Shown one piece after another: positions 36,430-45,891 of a stretch of DNA of 64,000 nt; positions within the stretch are counted from its first letter, which is position 1, and the number at the start of each line of letters is the position of its first letter. Both the position numbers and the translations under genes were made by a program. The notes under the pieces are model-generated. The model was not told the origin of the DNA. It saw nothing but the letters and a program-made list of their open reading frames with translations, and did no database searches. The stretch covers positions 604,275 to 668,274 of the forward strand of contig NZ_BCQJ01000001.1 of NCBI RefSeq assembly GCF_001544375.1, written 5' to 3'. This DNA comes from Enterococcus canis NBRC 100695. Lineage in GTDB: Bacteria > Bacillota > Bacilli > Lactobacillales > Enterococcaceae.

Positions 36430-37695
36430 TCAGCTTTTCAAAGGAAACTGCATCACAAAACGAGTCCCCTTTGGTTGATTATCTACAACTTGCACGGTCC
36501 CTTTATGCGCGGTAATGATCCGCTCAGCGATTGACAGACCAATCCCATATCCACCGCGACCACGGGCAGCATCCTCGCGGTAAAAGCGTTCAAAGATTCG
36601 CTCCCGTTCTTCAGCAGAAATACCCTTGCCGGTGTCTGCCACAACTAGTTGCCAGTGATGATGTTCCTTTTTTGCAGTAACCGTAATCTTTTCGCCCGCT
36701 TGAGTAAACTTTAAGGCGTTGTCAATCAAGATGACCAATAATTCCTGCAGCCGCTCTGGATCGACACTTACTTGAAAATCATCTGCCGTCATTAGTAGCT
36801 GCTTTTCCTCCGCTTCAGCCAATTCCTGATAAGGGGTTACGATTTTCGTCAATAAAGCAGCCATTTGAACCGGTTGCTTGTGCAGCTGCCATTGCGGATT
36901 ATCCGAACGTGCCAAGGTTAATAAGTCATTGGTTAATTGGCTCAAGCGGCTGACTTCATTTAAGGCCAAGGCGACATCTTCTGATTCTTCCAAAATCGTA
37001 TGATCTGGGCGCGTAAACAGCTTTTCTAGCTTTGCCTGAATAATCGTCAACGGTGTCCGCAATTCGTGGGAAGCATTTTCGATAAATTGTTGCTGTTGCC
37101 GCATTGAGGTCAGCAACGGTCGCATAAAGCGTTTTGATAAAAAATAGCTTAAGAAAACCGAAAGAATCGCAAAAATCACCATACAAATAATCAAAATGCG
37201 CTGAAAACTTTGAATTGTGGCTACGATAGGATCGGTATTGATCAAAATTTGAATGTAATCAGCCGCCGCTGTGGGACTTTTCACGGTAATACTGCGAAAC
37301 TGCAACGTCTGTTGATTCCGGTCCTTGACTTGTAACGTGGTTACTTTGTCCAAATCTTGCGTTGATAAGTTGATATGGCTGAAATCATCGATTCGTGAGC
37401 CTAAGTCATTTTGATTGATGATTTGTCCACCTTTCCACAATAGAATCTGTTGCTGAAACTGATTAGGCCTAGGTCCCCGCTCGCCCGCCGCTGGTGGTGT
37501 GGTGTGATTCGCCTCAGCCAGTAAAAAATTCTGATCTGTGGCAACCCGACTTAATTCTTGATCGGTGGAACGGTAAATTGACGTTTGTACCAATTGAAAA
37601 ACAATGACCCCTAAGACTAAAAAAATCACGCCAAAAGCAATCAAGGTATTTAAAAAATAGTGACGCTGTTGCCGTTTAACTTGTTCTTCAATCAT
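36430..37695 (-). CDS. Sensor histidine kinase
   Basis: A 421-residue membrane kinase. Two transmembrane helices (about 13-33 and 165-190) bracket an extracytoplasmic sensor of about 130 residues. The H-box is ENASHELRTPLT, the N-box DNALKFTQ, and G-boxes DTGKGI and GGYGIGLSI are intact. It overlaps the response regulator gene by eight bases; GGAGG lies upstream of its ATG. The pair is encoded after the lipoprotein/DUF4956/VTC genes and may respond to that system. The signal is unknown. Confidence 0.93.
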   Translation of the reverse strand: MIEEQVKRQQRHYFLNTLIAFGVIFLVLGVIVFQLVQTSIYRSTDQELSRVATDQNFLLAEANHTTPPAAGERGPRPNQFQQQILLWKGGQIINQNDLGSRIDDFSHINLSTQDLDKVTTLQVKDRNQQTLQFRSITVKSPTAAADYIQILINTDPIVATIQSFQRILIICMVIFAILSVFLSYFLSKRFMRPLLTSMRQQQQFIENASHELRTPLTIIQAKLEKLFTRPDHTILEESEDVALALNEVSRLSQLTNDLLTLARSDNPQWQLHKQPVQMAALLTKIVTPYQELAEAEEKQLLMTADDFQVSVDPERLQELLVILIDNALKFTQAGEKITVTAKKEHHHWQLVVADTGKGISAEERERIFERFYREDAARGRGGYGIGLSIAERIITAHKGTVQVVDNQPKGTRFVMQFPLKS

Positions 37696-38374
37696 TGGTT
37701 ACCTCCGATTTAAAGAGATAGCCGACATTGCGGATGGTGGTAATCCATTTATCAATGCCAAAAGGTTTCAACCTTTTACGCAGATTACTCATGTAAACTT
37801 CTACGACAGTCAAGGTGGTATCGGATTGAAAACCCCAAATCCGGTCAAACAATTGGTCCTTGGTCAAAATATGTTGGGCATTTTGCATTAAATAAAGTAA
37901 CAGGTCGAACTCTTTGCCCTGCAGAGGGATTTCTTGCTGCTGAAAGGTAATGATATGTTGTTCGGGCTGGGCTACTAGTGCGCCTATTGTTAATTGGTTT
38001 TCTACTGTATAACCAAGGCTTCGGCGTAAAAGGGCTTGGCTGCGAACTAGCAGCTCTTCACGATGAAAGGGTTTCGTCACATAATCGTCGGCCCCATTGC
38101 GAAAACCATTAAGTTTGTCATCAAAGCTATCTTTGGCTGTTAAAATCAGAACCGGCGTATAAATTTCCTGCTGACGCAACTGTTTTAAAACTTCTTCGCC
38201 ACGTAAGGTCGGCAGCATCAGGTCCAGCACAATCAAATCATACAAACCAGAACTAGCCTCAAAAAGTCCTTCTTCCCCATCAAATTGTTGGCTCACTTCG
38301 CCTAAGGATTTCAAAACATCTTTGATACTATCGGACAAGACGTGATCGTCTTCTATTAATAATATTTTTGTCAT
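37688..38374 (-). CDS. OmpR-family response regulator
   Basis: A 228-residue regulator with a receiver domain (about 1-118; acidic pair in IEDD, phosphoacceptor Asp in LIVLDLMLP, Lys in VTKPF) and a C-terminal winged helix (about 130-225; LTVVEVYMSNLRKRL). The start is the ATG at 38374 after GAGGTGAG. The longer frame to 38428 would cover the promoter region and is rejected. Partner of the adjacent kinase. Confidence 0.94.
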   Translation of the reverse strand: MTKILLIEDDHVLSDSIKDVLKSLGEVSQQFDGEEGLFEASSGLYDLIVLDLMLPTLRGEEVLKQLRQQEIYTPVLILTAKDSFDDKLNGFRNGADDYVTKPFHREELLVRSQALLRRSLGYTVENQLTIGALVAQPEQHIITFQQQEIPLQGKEFDLLLYLMQNAQHILTKDQLFDRIWGFQSDTTLTVVEVYMSNLRKRLKPFGIDKWITTIRNVGYLFKSEVTND

Positions 38375-38425
38375 GTCGCTCACCTCTTCTTCATTGTAAA
38401 GAACAATCGCTGAAATTGCCACGAA

Positions 38426-38462
38426 CAAGCCAAAAAGGGCACAGTCGCCTGCTGCCCTTTTT
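38426..38462 (-). terminator. Terminator after the beta-helix lipoprotein gene
   Basis: AAAAAGGGCA (38432-38441) pairs with TGCCCTTTTT (38453-38462), with an inner CAG/CTG extension. It lies six bases after the stop of the lipoprotein gene and before the regulator pair, so those two genes may be a separate unit. Confidence 0.8.
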
Positions 38463-38467
38463 GCGGT

Positions 38468-40333
38468 TTATCTAAAGCCACCCATACCGCTCATTTGGTT
38501 GCCGCTAACTGCGTTCCCACTTTGGTCGACTTGAGTGATCGTATTGTCTAACGTATAGGTCCCCAGCTTTTGACTGTCCGTTACTGCGCCGGTGACGATA
38601 CCCGTTTCTTTAACCGTTCCACCAACAGCTAATGTTACGTCGTTAGCTGCTTGCATTTCCGGTACTGAAACAAAGATAAACTGATAGGCTTTCGTTGGCT
38701 TCACGGAATAAGTTGTTTCACCAGCCGTGACTTGGAGCGTCTTATCTTGACTACTATCTAGATAAACAGCCAGCCCTTTTTGTTGCGAAGTCTCGCTAGT
38801 AGCTTGAGCCATATCGGCAGTCCCCGTAGCAAGCAAGACACCACCATTTTGGTCAAAGGTGCCGTTGTAATCTAAAGACCCATTACCGCCGCGACTAGGT
38901 CCATCCACAAAGACAGTACCAGCAGTCATGGTGATATTGCCATTGCTGTCCAAACCATCGCCCTCAGCATGAACCAACAAGGTACCACCATTTATGATGA
39001 TTTCTTTACTATCATCTGCCTGATCTCCGCCACCAGGGCCCCCAGGTGCTCCACCCGGACCGCCAAAGGTATCTTCACCAAAGCTTCCTGTGTCCGTCGT
39101 TGTATCGCTGCCACCACCAGCGTTAACGCCATCATCGTCAGCCGTCACATCAAAGGTGCCATCATTAAAGGTAATAGTTGAACCCTCTAATCCTTCGTAT
39201 GATTTGCTGATAGTCATTTGACCACCATTCAAAACCAAGTCAGTATCGGCATGAACACCATCGTCTCCTGTAGCAATCTGCCACTGCCCGCCGTCAATTG
39301 TGATAGTGCCATTACTATGAACTCCATCATCCGCACTATTGATGTCAAAAGTTCCATCATCAACTTGAACACTTGTCCCCGCCTTTAGGCCCTTATAGCT
39401 TTCTTCACTGTTAACGCTGCTCTCAGCGCCGTCTGCGGTTTTTAAGGTGAATTTGCCGGTTTGAATCTTTAAAGCTGTGGCGGCTTGAACCGCATCGCGC
39501 CCAGCCTCGATAGTAAACGTGCCACCATCAATTGCTAACCAGCCTTTGTCCGTCTCTTCAGTATTACTCGTCTGCAAGCCATCGCCTTCAGTGGTTTTCA
39601 ACGTGAAGGTGCCTCCGGCAATCGACAGGCCATCTTTGGCTTTAATGGCGTTATTTTTAGCGGTCACACTGATAGTCCCGCTGACGATTACCACGTCATC
39701 CTTGCCGCGAATTCCATTGCTGTAATTTCCTGTTACCACCAAGCTGCCGGAGCCATTGATGGTGAGGTCATCTTTGCTGAAAATAGTGGCATCCGGCTCA
39801 TCCTCACCAGTCGCCAACTGATAATCACTGCCATCACTGACGGTATTCTCAGTCCCGTCACTTAAGGTTAGCGTTACCTTATCGGCTTGTTCCACATTGA
39901 TAGCCGGACCTTGGTCATTAGTAATCGTCACACCCTTAAGCACGAGATGAACAGCATCTTTATTGGTTCCCTTCACAACCACCTGGCCCTTCAACTCACC
40001 ACTTAAAACGTAAGTGCCTGCCTGAGTGATGGTTAACGTATTCTCCTTAAAAGTCGCACCTGACCCATCGATTTCGGCACTATCCGTTGCCAGCTGGATT
40101 GTCGTTCCTGTTTCATTCGTATCATAATCACTCTCCGCATATTGACCATATTTCGTTTTGGTACTAGCATTGGTGGTCTGAGTTGCTGCTGCGGCACTGG
40201 TACTGGTGGCGCTATTTGCGGTACTATTGGCTGCGCCCGCTGCACTGCTATCAACACTGGTGGTCCCTGCTTGCTGGCAACCTGCCATTAGCAATAGCGT
40301 CAAAAGACCACTCATTACATATCGTTTTTTCAT
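38468..40333 (-). CDS. Surface lipoprotein with carbohydrate-binding beta-helix (DUF4353)
   Basis: A 621-residue lipoprotein. The signal peptide ends in a lipobox LLMAGC, followed by a Ser/Ala/Thr-rich linker (about 20-60). From about 75 to 480 it has many short repeats of the type DGxxxxxxxITIDGG and DDGVHADxxLxxxGG, the rungs of a right-handed beta-helix as in DUF4353 carbohydrate-binding proteins. A Gly/Pro-rich insert (GGPGGAPGGPGGG) sits at about residue 430. The start is the ATG at 40333 seven bases after AGAGGTG. It follows a DUF4956 and a VTC-like gene, a recurrent gene trio in Firmicutes. Ligand unknown. Confidence 0.87.
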   Translation of the reverse strand: MKKRYVMSGLLTLLLMAGCQQAGTTSVDSSAAGAANSTANSATSTSAAAATQTTNASTKTKYGQYAESDYDTNETGTTIQLATDSAEIDGSGATFKENTLTITQAGTYVLSGELKGQVVVKGTNKDAVHLVLKGVTITNDQGPAINVEQADKVTLTLSDGTENTVSDGSDYQLATGEDEPDATIFSKDDLTINGSGSLVVTGNYSNGIRGKDDVVIVSGTISVTAKNNAIKAKDGLSIAGGTFTLKTTEGDGLQTSNTEETDKGWLAIDGGTFTIEAGRDAVQAATALKIQTGKFTLKTADGAESSVNSEESYKGLKAGTSVQVDDGTFDINSADDGVHSNGTITIDGGQWQIATGDDGVHADTDLVLNGGQMTISKSYEGLEGSTITFNDGTFDVTADDDGVNAGGGSDTTTDTGSFGEDTFGGPGGAPGGPGGGDQADDSKEIIINGGTLLVHAEGDGLDSNGNITMTAGTVFVDGPSRGGNGSLDYNGTFDQNGGVLLATGTADMAQATSETSQQKGLAVYLDSSQDKTLQVTAGETTYSVKPTKAYQFIFVSVPEMQAANDVTLAVGGTVKETGIVTGAVTDSQKLGTYTLDNTITQVDQSGNAVSGNQMSGMGGFR

Positions 40334-40350
40334 CCTTCTCACCTCTATAC

Positions 40351-41019
40351 TTATAATTCATCTTTATTCGTGGCTACTTTGCCTGACTGAATCGGCAAAT
40401 TACCATTACGGACCCTTAGTTCGTCCAGTAGTCGTTTTTCGGCTGCTACATCCTTCAGCAGAATCCGGTAGCGCAACTCATAAAGGGAACCCATGTTAGT
40501 GGTCCGAACCGCTTCCATTGTGAACTGATAGGTATAACGCTGAAACAAGTCATCAAAAAGCCCAGGATAATCTAAATCTTCAGGAATCGTAATCTTAACG
40601 TCCCGTTCCGCGACACGATTATGCTCCCCAAAAGGTACCGTCTGTAAAATCACCAAGAGCAATCCCGTGATTGCTGAAAAAATCACCACATAGCCAATAT
40701 AGCCCATACCTGTTGCCAAACCGACCCCCATGGACCAAAAAATACTGGTGATTTCACGGGCCCCACCGGCTACAGAACGGAAGCGGATCAAGCTAAAAGC
40801 CCCTAAAACAGCCATACCTGTTCCTAAATTTCCATTCACCAGCATGATCACTAATTGAACTAAAACTGGCAATACCGCCAAGGTAATCACAAAGCTTTTG
40901 GTGTAGACATTGCGGTACATGTGAGTAAAGGCCACCACCAAGCCTAAAAGAATCGAACTAAAGGTACAAATTAACAAGTTCGTGATGGTCAGATTGTCGG
41001 TTAGTAAACTGTTTAACAT
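40351..41019 (-). CDS. DUF4956 integral membrane protein
   Basis: A 222-residue protein with about four transmembrane helices in residues 12-130 and a cytoplasmic C-terminal domain of about 90 residues, matching DUF4956. The conserved FSLIRFRS motif after the third helix is present. It is usually encoded with a VTC-domain polymerase, suggesting a membrane partner or polymer channel. The start is the ATG at 41019 behind GGAGGG; it overlaps the VTC gene by 62 bases, an unusually long overlap. Confidence 0.85.
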   Translation of the reverse strand: MLNSLLTDNLTITNLLICTFSSILLGLVVAFTHMYRNVYTKSFVITLAVLPVLVQLVIMLVNGNLGTGMAVLGAFSLIRFRSVAGGAREITSIFWSMGVGLATGMGYIGYVVIFSAITGLLLVILQTVPFGEHNRVAERDVKITIPEDLDYPGLFDDLFQRYTYQFTMEAVRTTNMGSLYELRYRILLKDVAAEKRLLDELRVRNGNLPIQSGKVATNKDEL

Positions 41020-41749
41020 GACGTGTTCCCTCCATTTGTAAAGTTGGTAAAATATGGCGCTGATATACTTGGGCATATTTTGAAAAGGACGATTTCACCA
41101 GTCCTAGCTGCGTCAGTAAATGACTAAACCATAACGGATAGGCTCCTAACGCCTTGACCTCCATCAGCACCTCGACTTCTGGGGCAACTAATTCACCTAA
41201 ATCGCCGGACCTTAAATCAAGTTGCTCCCGGCGATAGCGAATCGCAAAATCAAAAGTGACCCGAAAATCGGCCAAAGCTGGTTCTGTTGAATACAACGCA
41301 CGACGATCATATGCAATCAAGACTTTCGGCGCTAACTGCTGCCGACCATATAACCAATGAATTTCTTGCATCAGTTGATTTTCTTTGGGTGTACTAAAGG
41401 GTAACAACCGCGGATGGCGTAAATAATCGGCTGTCTCTTCGCAGGGTAAAGCCAAGCGCCTTTTATAAACCACCTTTTGAAATTTCTTTTTGATTTCCAA
41501 AAATGTCAGCGAATCGTCTGTGGGGACCCCATAACTACGGACCCGAAATTTTTCTTTGTATTTGGGTTTATCAATCGAACGTTGGATTAGCTGGTAGTCC
41601 GTCGTATCACAATAGAGGGACAAAATCGTATGAAGCCCATATTCATCTTCCTGCATATAAGGCAGTAGTCCCAGACGCAAGGCATCGTATTCCCACATCG
41701 CTAGAATGTATTTTGTTTCTCGCCGTTGAAAAGTAGACTTTAATTTCAT
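40958..41749 (-). CDS. VTC-domain polyphosphate polymerase-like protein
   Basis: A 263-residue soluble protein of the VTC domain type (triphosphate-tunnel fold). Basic and acidic tunnel motifs are in order: RRETKYIL, KFRVRSYG, LEIKKKF, AYDRRALYS, VTFDFAIRYRR and LMEVKALGAYP. In yeast the Vtc4 tunnel domain makes polyphosphate from ATP at a membrane. Here the domain is encoded alone with a DUF4956 membrane protein. The start is the ATG at 41749 after AAGGAGGAG. Polymerase activity is inferred from the family, not shown. Confidence 0.85.
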   Translation of the reverse strand: MKLKSTFQRRETKYILAMWEYDALRLGLLPYMQEDEYGLHTILSLYCDTTDYQLIQRSIDKPKYKEKFRVRSYGVPTDDSLTFLEIKKKFQKVVYKRRLALPCEETADYLRHPRLLPFSTPKENQLMQEIHWLYGRQQLAPKVLIAYDRRALYSTEPALADFRVTFDFAIRYRREQLDLRSGDLGELVAPEVEVLMEVKALGAYPLWFSHLLTQLGLVKSSFSKYAQVYQRHILPTLQMEGTRHVKQFTNRQSDHHELVNLYL

Positions 41750-41954
41750 CAAGCTCTCCTCCTTCACAAGAACAAGCATACTGAGGCTAGCATAAAGGAA
41801 GCTTAAAAAGCGCAAAAAATTTTGGGGAAAATCATTGCTATTCGTCTCTATTTAATTATTCGGCTATAATAAGTAAAATGCGGCAATCTTTAACTATTTT
41901 TTTTAAACAACTAATCCATCTACCTAGTTTCACTAAATTAAAGGAGCGATTCAC

Positions 41955-43163
41955 ATGAATTATTGGTTAACAAATGTCAAAATGGAAACGGGTTATTTGT
42001 ATCAAGATGATTGGGCTTACGGGACCCAGACAGCCTTAGTTGCCTTACGGATCGAAGCAGGGCTTTTTAAAGAAATTATCCCCATGAACGAGTGGCAAGC
42101 GGATGAACTTCCAGTAGTTGACGGTCATGGTGCCCTATTACTGCCAGGAATCGTCGAAAAGCATTGTCATTTAGATAAAAGTAAACTAGGTAGTCCTTGG
42201 CAACCCGTGGCTCCTGCTAGTTCCATCGTGGAACGTTTTGAACAAGAGATTCCGGCCCTCGATGCGCTACCACTTTCAATTGAAGAACGGGCTCAAAATT
42301 TAATTGATGCCGAACTAACGCATGGTGTCACTCGCTTCCGTTCCCATATTGATATTGAACCGGCTACCGAGCTACGCTACTTGAAGGCAATTCAACAGTT
42401 AGTGGCTGATGCTCCTTATGACGTAGAATTTGTGGCTTTCCCTCAACATGGTTTTCTCCGTTCTAACTCTGAATCTCTAGTGGAAGCCGCTTTAAAAGCT
42501 GGTGCCCAATTAATTGGTGGCGTTGACCCTTATACCTTGGATGGTGACTATCAAACTACCTTGAAAAAGACCTTTGACCTAGCGAAAAAATATCAAGCTG
42601 GCATTGATATTCATCTTCATAACCGAGAAACAGCTGGCCGCGAGACTATTAAAGAAATCATCCGCCTGACAGAGGAATATGGCTGGCAAGGGCAAGTCGC
42701 CATCAGTCACGCCTTTGGTTTAAATGATTTTACTGGCGCCGAACGCAAGCAAGTTTTTCAAGCCTTAGCCGAAAATAATATCCATATTATTTCCAGCATC
42801 CCCTTGTCATTAGGAACTATTCCGCCACTGCGGGAATTACAAGCGTATGGCGTGCAGGTTCATATTGGTTGTGACAATGTCTATGACAGTTGGTCAACAT
42901 TAGGTGACGGCTCCTTGCAACAAAAGCTGGTTCGCTACCTCGAAATTTTTAGTGTAAGCACGCAAGAAGAACTAACACAAAGCTTAGGCTTGATTACCGA
43001 CCACATCACCACCCTTGATCAAAATGGGCAACGCAGCTGGCCTAATTTGAACGATGAGGCGACTTTCATCTTGACTGCGGCAGATTGTTCCGCAGAATTT
43101 GTTTCAAGAGAAACGCCAGTTGAAACAAGCTATCTTAGAGGTAACCAAGTTTATCAACGATAA
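41955..43163 (+). CDS. Amidohydrolase, cytosine-deaminase-like
   Basis: A 402-residue metal-dependent hydrolase of the amidohydrolase superfamily, closest in motif pattern to cytosine deaminase and related deaminases. Metal ligands are visible in EKHCHLDKS, HIDIEP, HLHNRE, SHAFGL and the Asp in GCDNVYDSW. The N- and C-terminal beta-sandwich segments frame the barrel. It stands alone with its own terminator, so the substrate (pyrimidine, creatinine-like or another cyclic amidine) is open. The ATG follows AAAGGAGCG; a TATAAT is at 41865-41870. Confidence 0.82.
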   Translation: MNYWLTNVKMETGYLYQDDWAYGTQTALVALRIEAGLFKEIIPMNEWQADELPVVDGHGALLLPGIVEKHCHLDKSKLGSPWQPVAPASSIVERFEQEIPALDALPLSIEERAQNLIDAELTHGVTRFRSHIDIEPATELRYLKAIQQLVADAPYDVEFVAFPQHGFLRSNSESLVEAALKAGAQLIGGVDPYTLDGDYQTTLKKTFDLAKKYQAGIDIHLHNRETAGRETIKEIIRLTEEYGWQGQVAISHAFGLNDFTGAERKQVFQALAENNIHIISSIPLSLGTIPPLRELQAYGVQVHIGCDNVYDSWSTLGDGSLQQKLVRYLEIFSVSTQEELTQSLGLITDHITTLDQNGQRSWPNLNDEATFILTAADCSAEFVSRETPVETSYLRGNQVYQR

Positions 43164-43168
43164 TATTC

Positions 43169-43212
43169 AAAAAGTCCTGATGAGGTGTTATGCTCTCATC
43201 AGGACTTTTTTT
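43169..43212 (+). terminator. Terminator of the amidohydrolase gene
   Basis: AAAGTCCTGATGAG (43171-43184) pairs perfectly with CTCATCAGGACTTT (43195-43208), followed by T residues. Confidence 0.9.
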
Positions 43213-43285
43213 GAAGCCATCGCTATTAGATTGTTACTAGTATGAGTGTAACTCTTCTATTCAGCATAATAACTTTGAAAAAAAT

Positions 43286-43323
43286 ACATCAAAAAAGCCT
43301 CCGCTCAATTAAGAACGGAGGCT
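43286..43323 (-). terminator. Terminator of the ptsH-ptsI operon
   Basis: AAGCCTCCG (43294-43302) pairs with CGGAGGCTT (43315-43323); on the - strand it is followed by TTTTTGATG. Confidence 0.87.
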
Positions 43324-43332
43324 TCGTTTTAC

Positions 43333-45060
43333 TTATTTTGTATATTCGTTTACTAATTCAACAACTTCTTCCATCGTGTCGCATTCGTTCAATGCGCGGT
43401 CAGCAAGTTCAGCCATTTTCTTAGTATCCAAACGTTTGATCAAGCTGCGAGATTTCAAGATGCTAGTAGCACTCATTGAAAATTCGTCTAAGCCCATACC
43501 AAGTAGTAATGGGATAGCAGTTTGATCCCCAGCCATTTCGCCACACATGCCGGCCCATTTGCCTTCTTTGTGTGCTGCGTCGATTACGTTTTTAATCAAA
43601 CGCAAAATTGATGGGTTGTATGGTTGGTACAAGTAAGAAACTTGTTCATTCATACGGTCAGCTGCCATTGTGTATTGAATCAAATCGTTTGTTCCAACTG
43701 AGAAGAAGTCTACTTCTTTCGCAAACTTATCTGCTAATACAGCAGCAGCTGGAATTTCGATCATGATCCCTACTTGAATTGTATCAGAGACTTTTACGCC
43801 TTCACTGATCAATTTTTGTTTTTCTTCGTCAAACTTCGCTTTAGCAGCGCGGAATTCCTTCAAGGTCGCAACCATTGGGAACATAATGCGCAAGTTGCCG
43901 TGTACAGATGCGCGCAACAAAGCACGTAATTGCGTACGGAACATACCATCGCCAAGTTCAGATAGGCTGATACGCAATGCGCGGTAGCCTAAGAAAGGAT
44001 TCATTTCATGAGGTAATTTCAAGTAAGGCAATTCTTTATCGCCACCGATGTCCATTGTCCGAACAACGACAGGTTTATCACCCATACCTTCAAGAACCGT
44101 TTTATAGGCGTTGAATTGATCATCCTCAGATGGGAAGTCAGGAGCGTCCATGTACAAGAACTCAGTCCGGTACAAGCCGATTCCTTCTGCGCCATTGTTG
44201 TGAACACCATCTAAATCTTTTGGTGTTCCAATGTTTGCAGATAATTCAACGTGTTTGCCGTCAGCGGAAACAGTTTCAGCTTCTTTTAGTTTATTCCATT
44301 CTGCTTTTTGAGCAGCGTAGTCTGCACCAATTTTTTCAACTTCTGCTTTTTGAGCATCCGTTGGGTCGATGTAAACATCGCCATCGATACCATTGACTGC
44401 TAGAATATCCCCAGCTTTAACTTTAGACGTGATTTCTTTCGTTCCTACGATAGCAGGAATTTCAAGAGAACGTGCCATGATAGCACTGTGTGAAGTCCGA
44501 CCACCAATGTCAGTTACGAAAGCTTTTACATAAGTACGGTCTAATTGAGCCGTATCAGATGGTGTCAAGTCATGAGCGACTACGACAACTTCTTCATTGA
44601 TCATAGATGGGTTAGGTAATGTCACACCAAGTAAGTGCGCTAAAACACGCTTCGCAACGTCGCGAATGTCTGCCGCACGTTCTTGCATGTATGGATTGTC
44701 ATCCATTGCTTCAAACATGCCGATAAACATATCCGTTACGTCTTTCAAAGCAGCTTCAGCATTTACTTTTGAGTTTTTGATTTGATCTTTGATTTGTCCG
44801 ACCATTTCTGGATCTGACAATACCATTAGATGGGCATCGAAGACTTGTGCTTCTTCTTCACCTAGGCTTTGCGCTGCTTTTTCCCGGATAGCTTGTAATT
44901 CTGTGGTAGATTCTGCAAGAGCAGCATCTAAACGAGCTTCTTCGGCTGCAGTATCTTCAACAGATACTTTTTGGAAGGATAAGTCGGGTTGAACTAGCAG
45001 GTAAGCTTTCGCGACAGCAACGCCATCACTTGCGGCAATCCCTTTTAGCATTTCAACCAT
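43333..45060 (-). CDS. ptsI: Phosphoenolpyruvate-protein phosphotransferase (PTS enzyme I)
   Basis: A 575-residue enzyme I that passes phosphate from PEP to HPr. The active His is H191 in [11 protein letters not shown]. The C-terminal PEP-binding domain contains [23 protein letters not shown] and [11 protein letters not shown] with the catalytic Cys in AGMCGEMA. Full length. Its ATG overlaps the ptsH stop by one base (TAATG). Feeds all PTS transporters including the EIIC in this window. Confidence 0.97.
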   Translation of the reverse strand: MVEMLKGIAASDGVAVAKAYLLVQPDLSFQKVSVEDTAAEEARLDAALAESTTELQAIREKAAQSLGEEEAQVFDAHLMVLSDPEMVGQIKDQIKNSKVNAEAALKDVTDMFIGMFEAMDDNPYMQERAADIRDVAKRVLAHLLGVTLPNPSMINEEVVVVAHDLTPSDTAQLDRTYVKAFVTDIGGRTSHSAIMARSLEIPAIVGTKEITSKVKAGDILAVNGIDGDVYIDPTDAQKAEVEKIGADYAAQKAEWNKLKEAETVSADGKHVELSANIGTPKDLDGVHNNGAEGIGLYRTEFLYMDAPDFPSEDDQFNAYKTVLEGMGDKPVVVRTMDIGGDKELPYLKLPHEMNPFLGYRALRISLSELGDGMFRTQLRALLRASVHGNLRIMFPMVATLKEFRAAKAKFDEEKQKLISEGVKVSDTIQVGIMIEIPAAAVLADKFAKEVDFFSVGTNDLIQYTMAADRMNEQVSYLYQPYNPSILRLIKNVIDAAHKEGKWAGMCGEMAGDQTAIPLLLGMGLDEFSMSATSILKSRSLIKRLDTKKMAELADRALNECDTMEEVVELVNEYTK

Positions 45061-45326
45061 TATTCAGACAATCCTTCTTTCTTCATTGTTTCAACGATTG
45101 CTGCCATTGCGTCTGCTTCGTCAGTACCTTCAGCAGAGATTGTTACGTCAGAACCTTGGCCAACGCCAAGAGACATAACGCCCATGATTGATTTTAAGTT
45201 TACAGATTTGCCTTTATACTCCAAGTTGATATCAGAGTTAAATTTGCTTGCTGTTTGTACTAATAGTGTAGCTGGACGTGCGTGGATCCCTGTTTCTGCT
45301 ACTACGTGAAATTCTTTCTTTTCCAT
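45060..45326 (-). CDS. ptsH: Phosphocarrier protein HPr
   Basis: An 88-residue HPr. The catalytic H15 is in TGIHARPAT, and the regulatory S46 in [11 protein letters not shown], the target of HPr kinase for CcpA-mediated catabolite control. It is first in the operon and overlaps ptsI by one base. A separate promoter and a hairpin-forming leader precede it. The ATG follows GAAGGAG. Confidence 0.97.
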   Translation of the reverse strand: MEKKEFHVVAETGIHARPATLLVQTASKFNSDINLEYKGKSVNLKSIMGVMSLGVGQGSDVTISAEGTDEADAMAAIVETMKKEGLSE

Positions 45327-45359
45327 ATTGATCTGTCTCCTTCGTCAATAAAGTTGTTA

Positions 45360-45434
45360 TTGTTAGGGGTTTCCGAATTCTCGAAAAAGGCCCTTTCACC
45401 TAACAAGATTACCATTTTTTCCGTTTTCTTACAA
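45360..45434 (-). promoter_or_regulatory. ptsH promoter and hairpin-forming leader
   Basis: TTGTAA (45434-45429), a 17-base spacer and TAATCT (45411-45406). The leader begins with an inverted repeat, TTGTTAGG with CCTAACAA (45360-45367 with 45399-45406), enclosing about 31 bases, so the 5' end of the mRNA could be sealed in a stem. Confidence 0.5.
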
Positions 45435-45501
45435 CAACTTTTACTCTTTTTGCCCTAAAGAAACGCAGGATAAAAATGAAAAGTTATTGAAAATTTGCTT
45501 T

Positions 45502-45693
45502 TCATTCCATCTTGCCAGCGTAGCGGTAAATGACGGTCCCGTTTAGTCCCGCTTCTCCGACAAAATCCATGCGATCTTCCATCTTGCGCCAGACTTCGCG
45601 AAAGGTCAAAAAGTCCGCCTGACTGACGGTCAATTCCGTGATAGCACCAGAACGTAAGTCCGCCAATTTTTGTTCATAAGGATTTTCGAACAT
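45502..45693 (-). CDS. Small hypothetical protein, 63 aa
   Basis: A 63-residue soluble protein, not recognised. It begins MFENPYEQKLADLRSG and contains VSQADFLTFREVWRKM. The start is the ATG at 45693 with GGGGG upstream; a GTG at 45705 would lie in the ribosome site. It is divergent from clpE and upstream of ptsH on the same strand, 175 bases away. Clean codon use and a good ribosome site support a real gene. Confidence 0.7.
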   Translation of the reverse strand: MFENPYEQKLADLRSGAITELTVSQADFLTFREVWRKMEDRMDFVGEAGLNGTVIYRYAGKME

Positions 45694-45795
45694 CTCATCC
45701 CCCACTTTCTTCCTATATTATAGCTAAAATTTCAAAATGCGCTAGTTTCATCCTCATGACTGGCTCTTGCTAGTCTCGTGGTCAAGTTGAATTAC

Positions 45796-45849
45796 TTGAT
45801 TCTCCATGCAAACATGCTATAATGAAGTCAAAGGTCAGTAATGGTCAAT
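45796..45849 (+). promoter_or_regulatory. clpE promoter and CtsR operator
   Basis: TTGATT (45796-45801), a 16-base spacer and TATAAT (45818-45823) form the promoter. Heptads GGTCAGT-AAT-GGTCAAT (45833-45849) match the CtsR pattern GGTCAAA-NAN-GGTCAAA at the transcription start, with another AGTCAAA directly before (45826-45832). Heat or protein stress would derepress clpE. Confidence 0.8.
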
Positions 45850-45891
45850 CATTTCTTTGACCTTTTTACTTATGCGAAAGGACGTGACACT

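Noticed and set aside
41503-41736. Open frame on the + strand inside the VTC-like gene, and many similar frames
   Set aside because: Such frames lie antisense or out of frame within well-supported genes, lack ribosome sites and show no protein-family features.
45841-45891. clpE start at 45841
   Set aside because: It falls within the CtsR operator and near the predicted transcription start. The ATG at 45892 has its own ribosome site and begins at the zinc finger.
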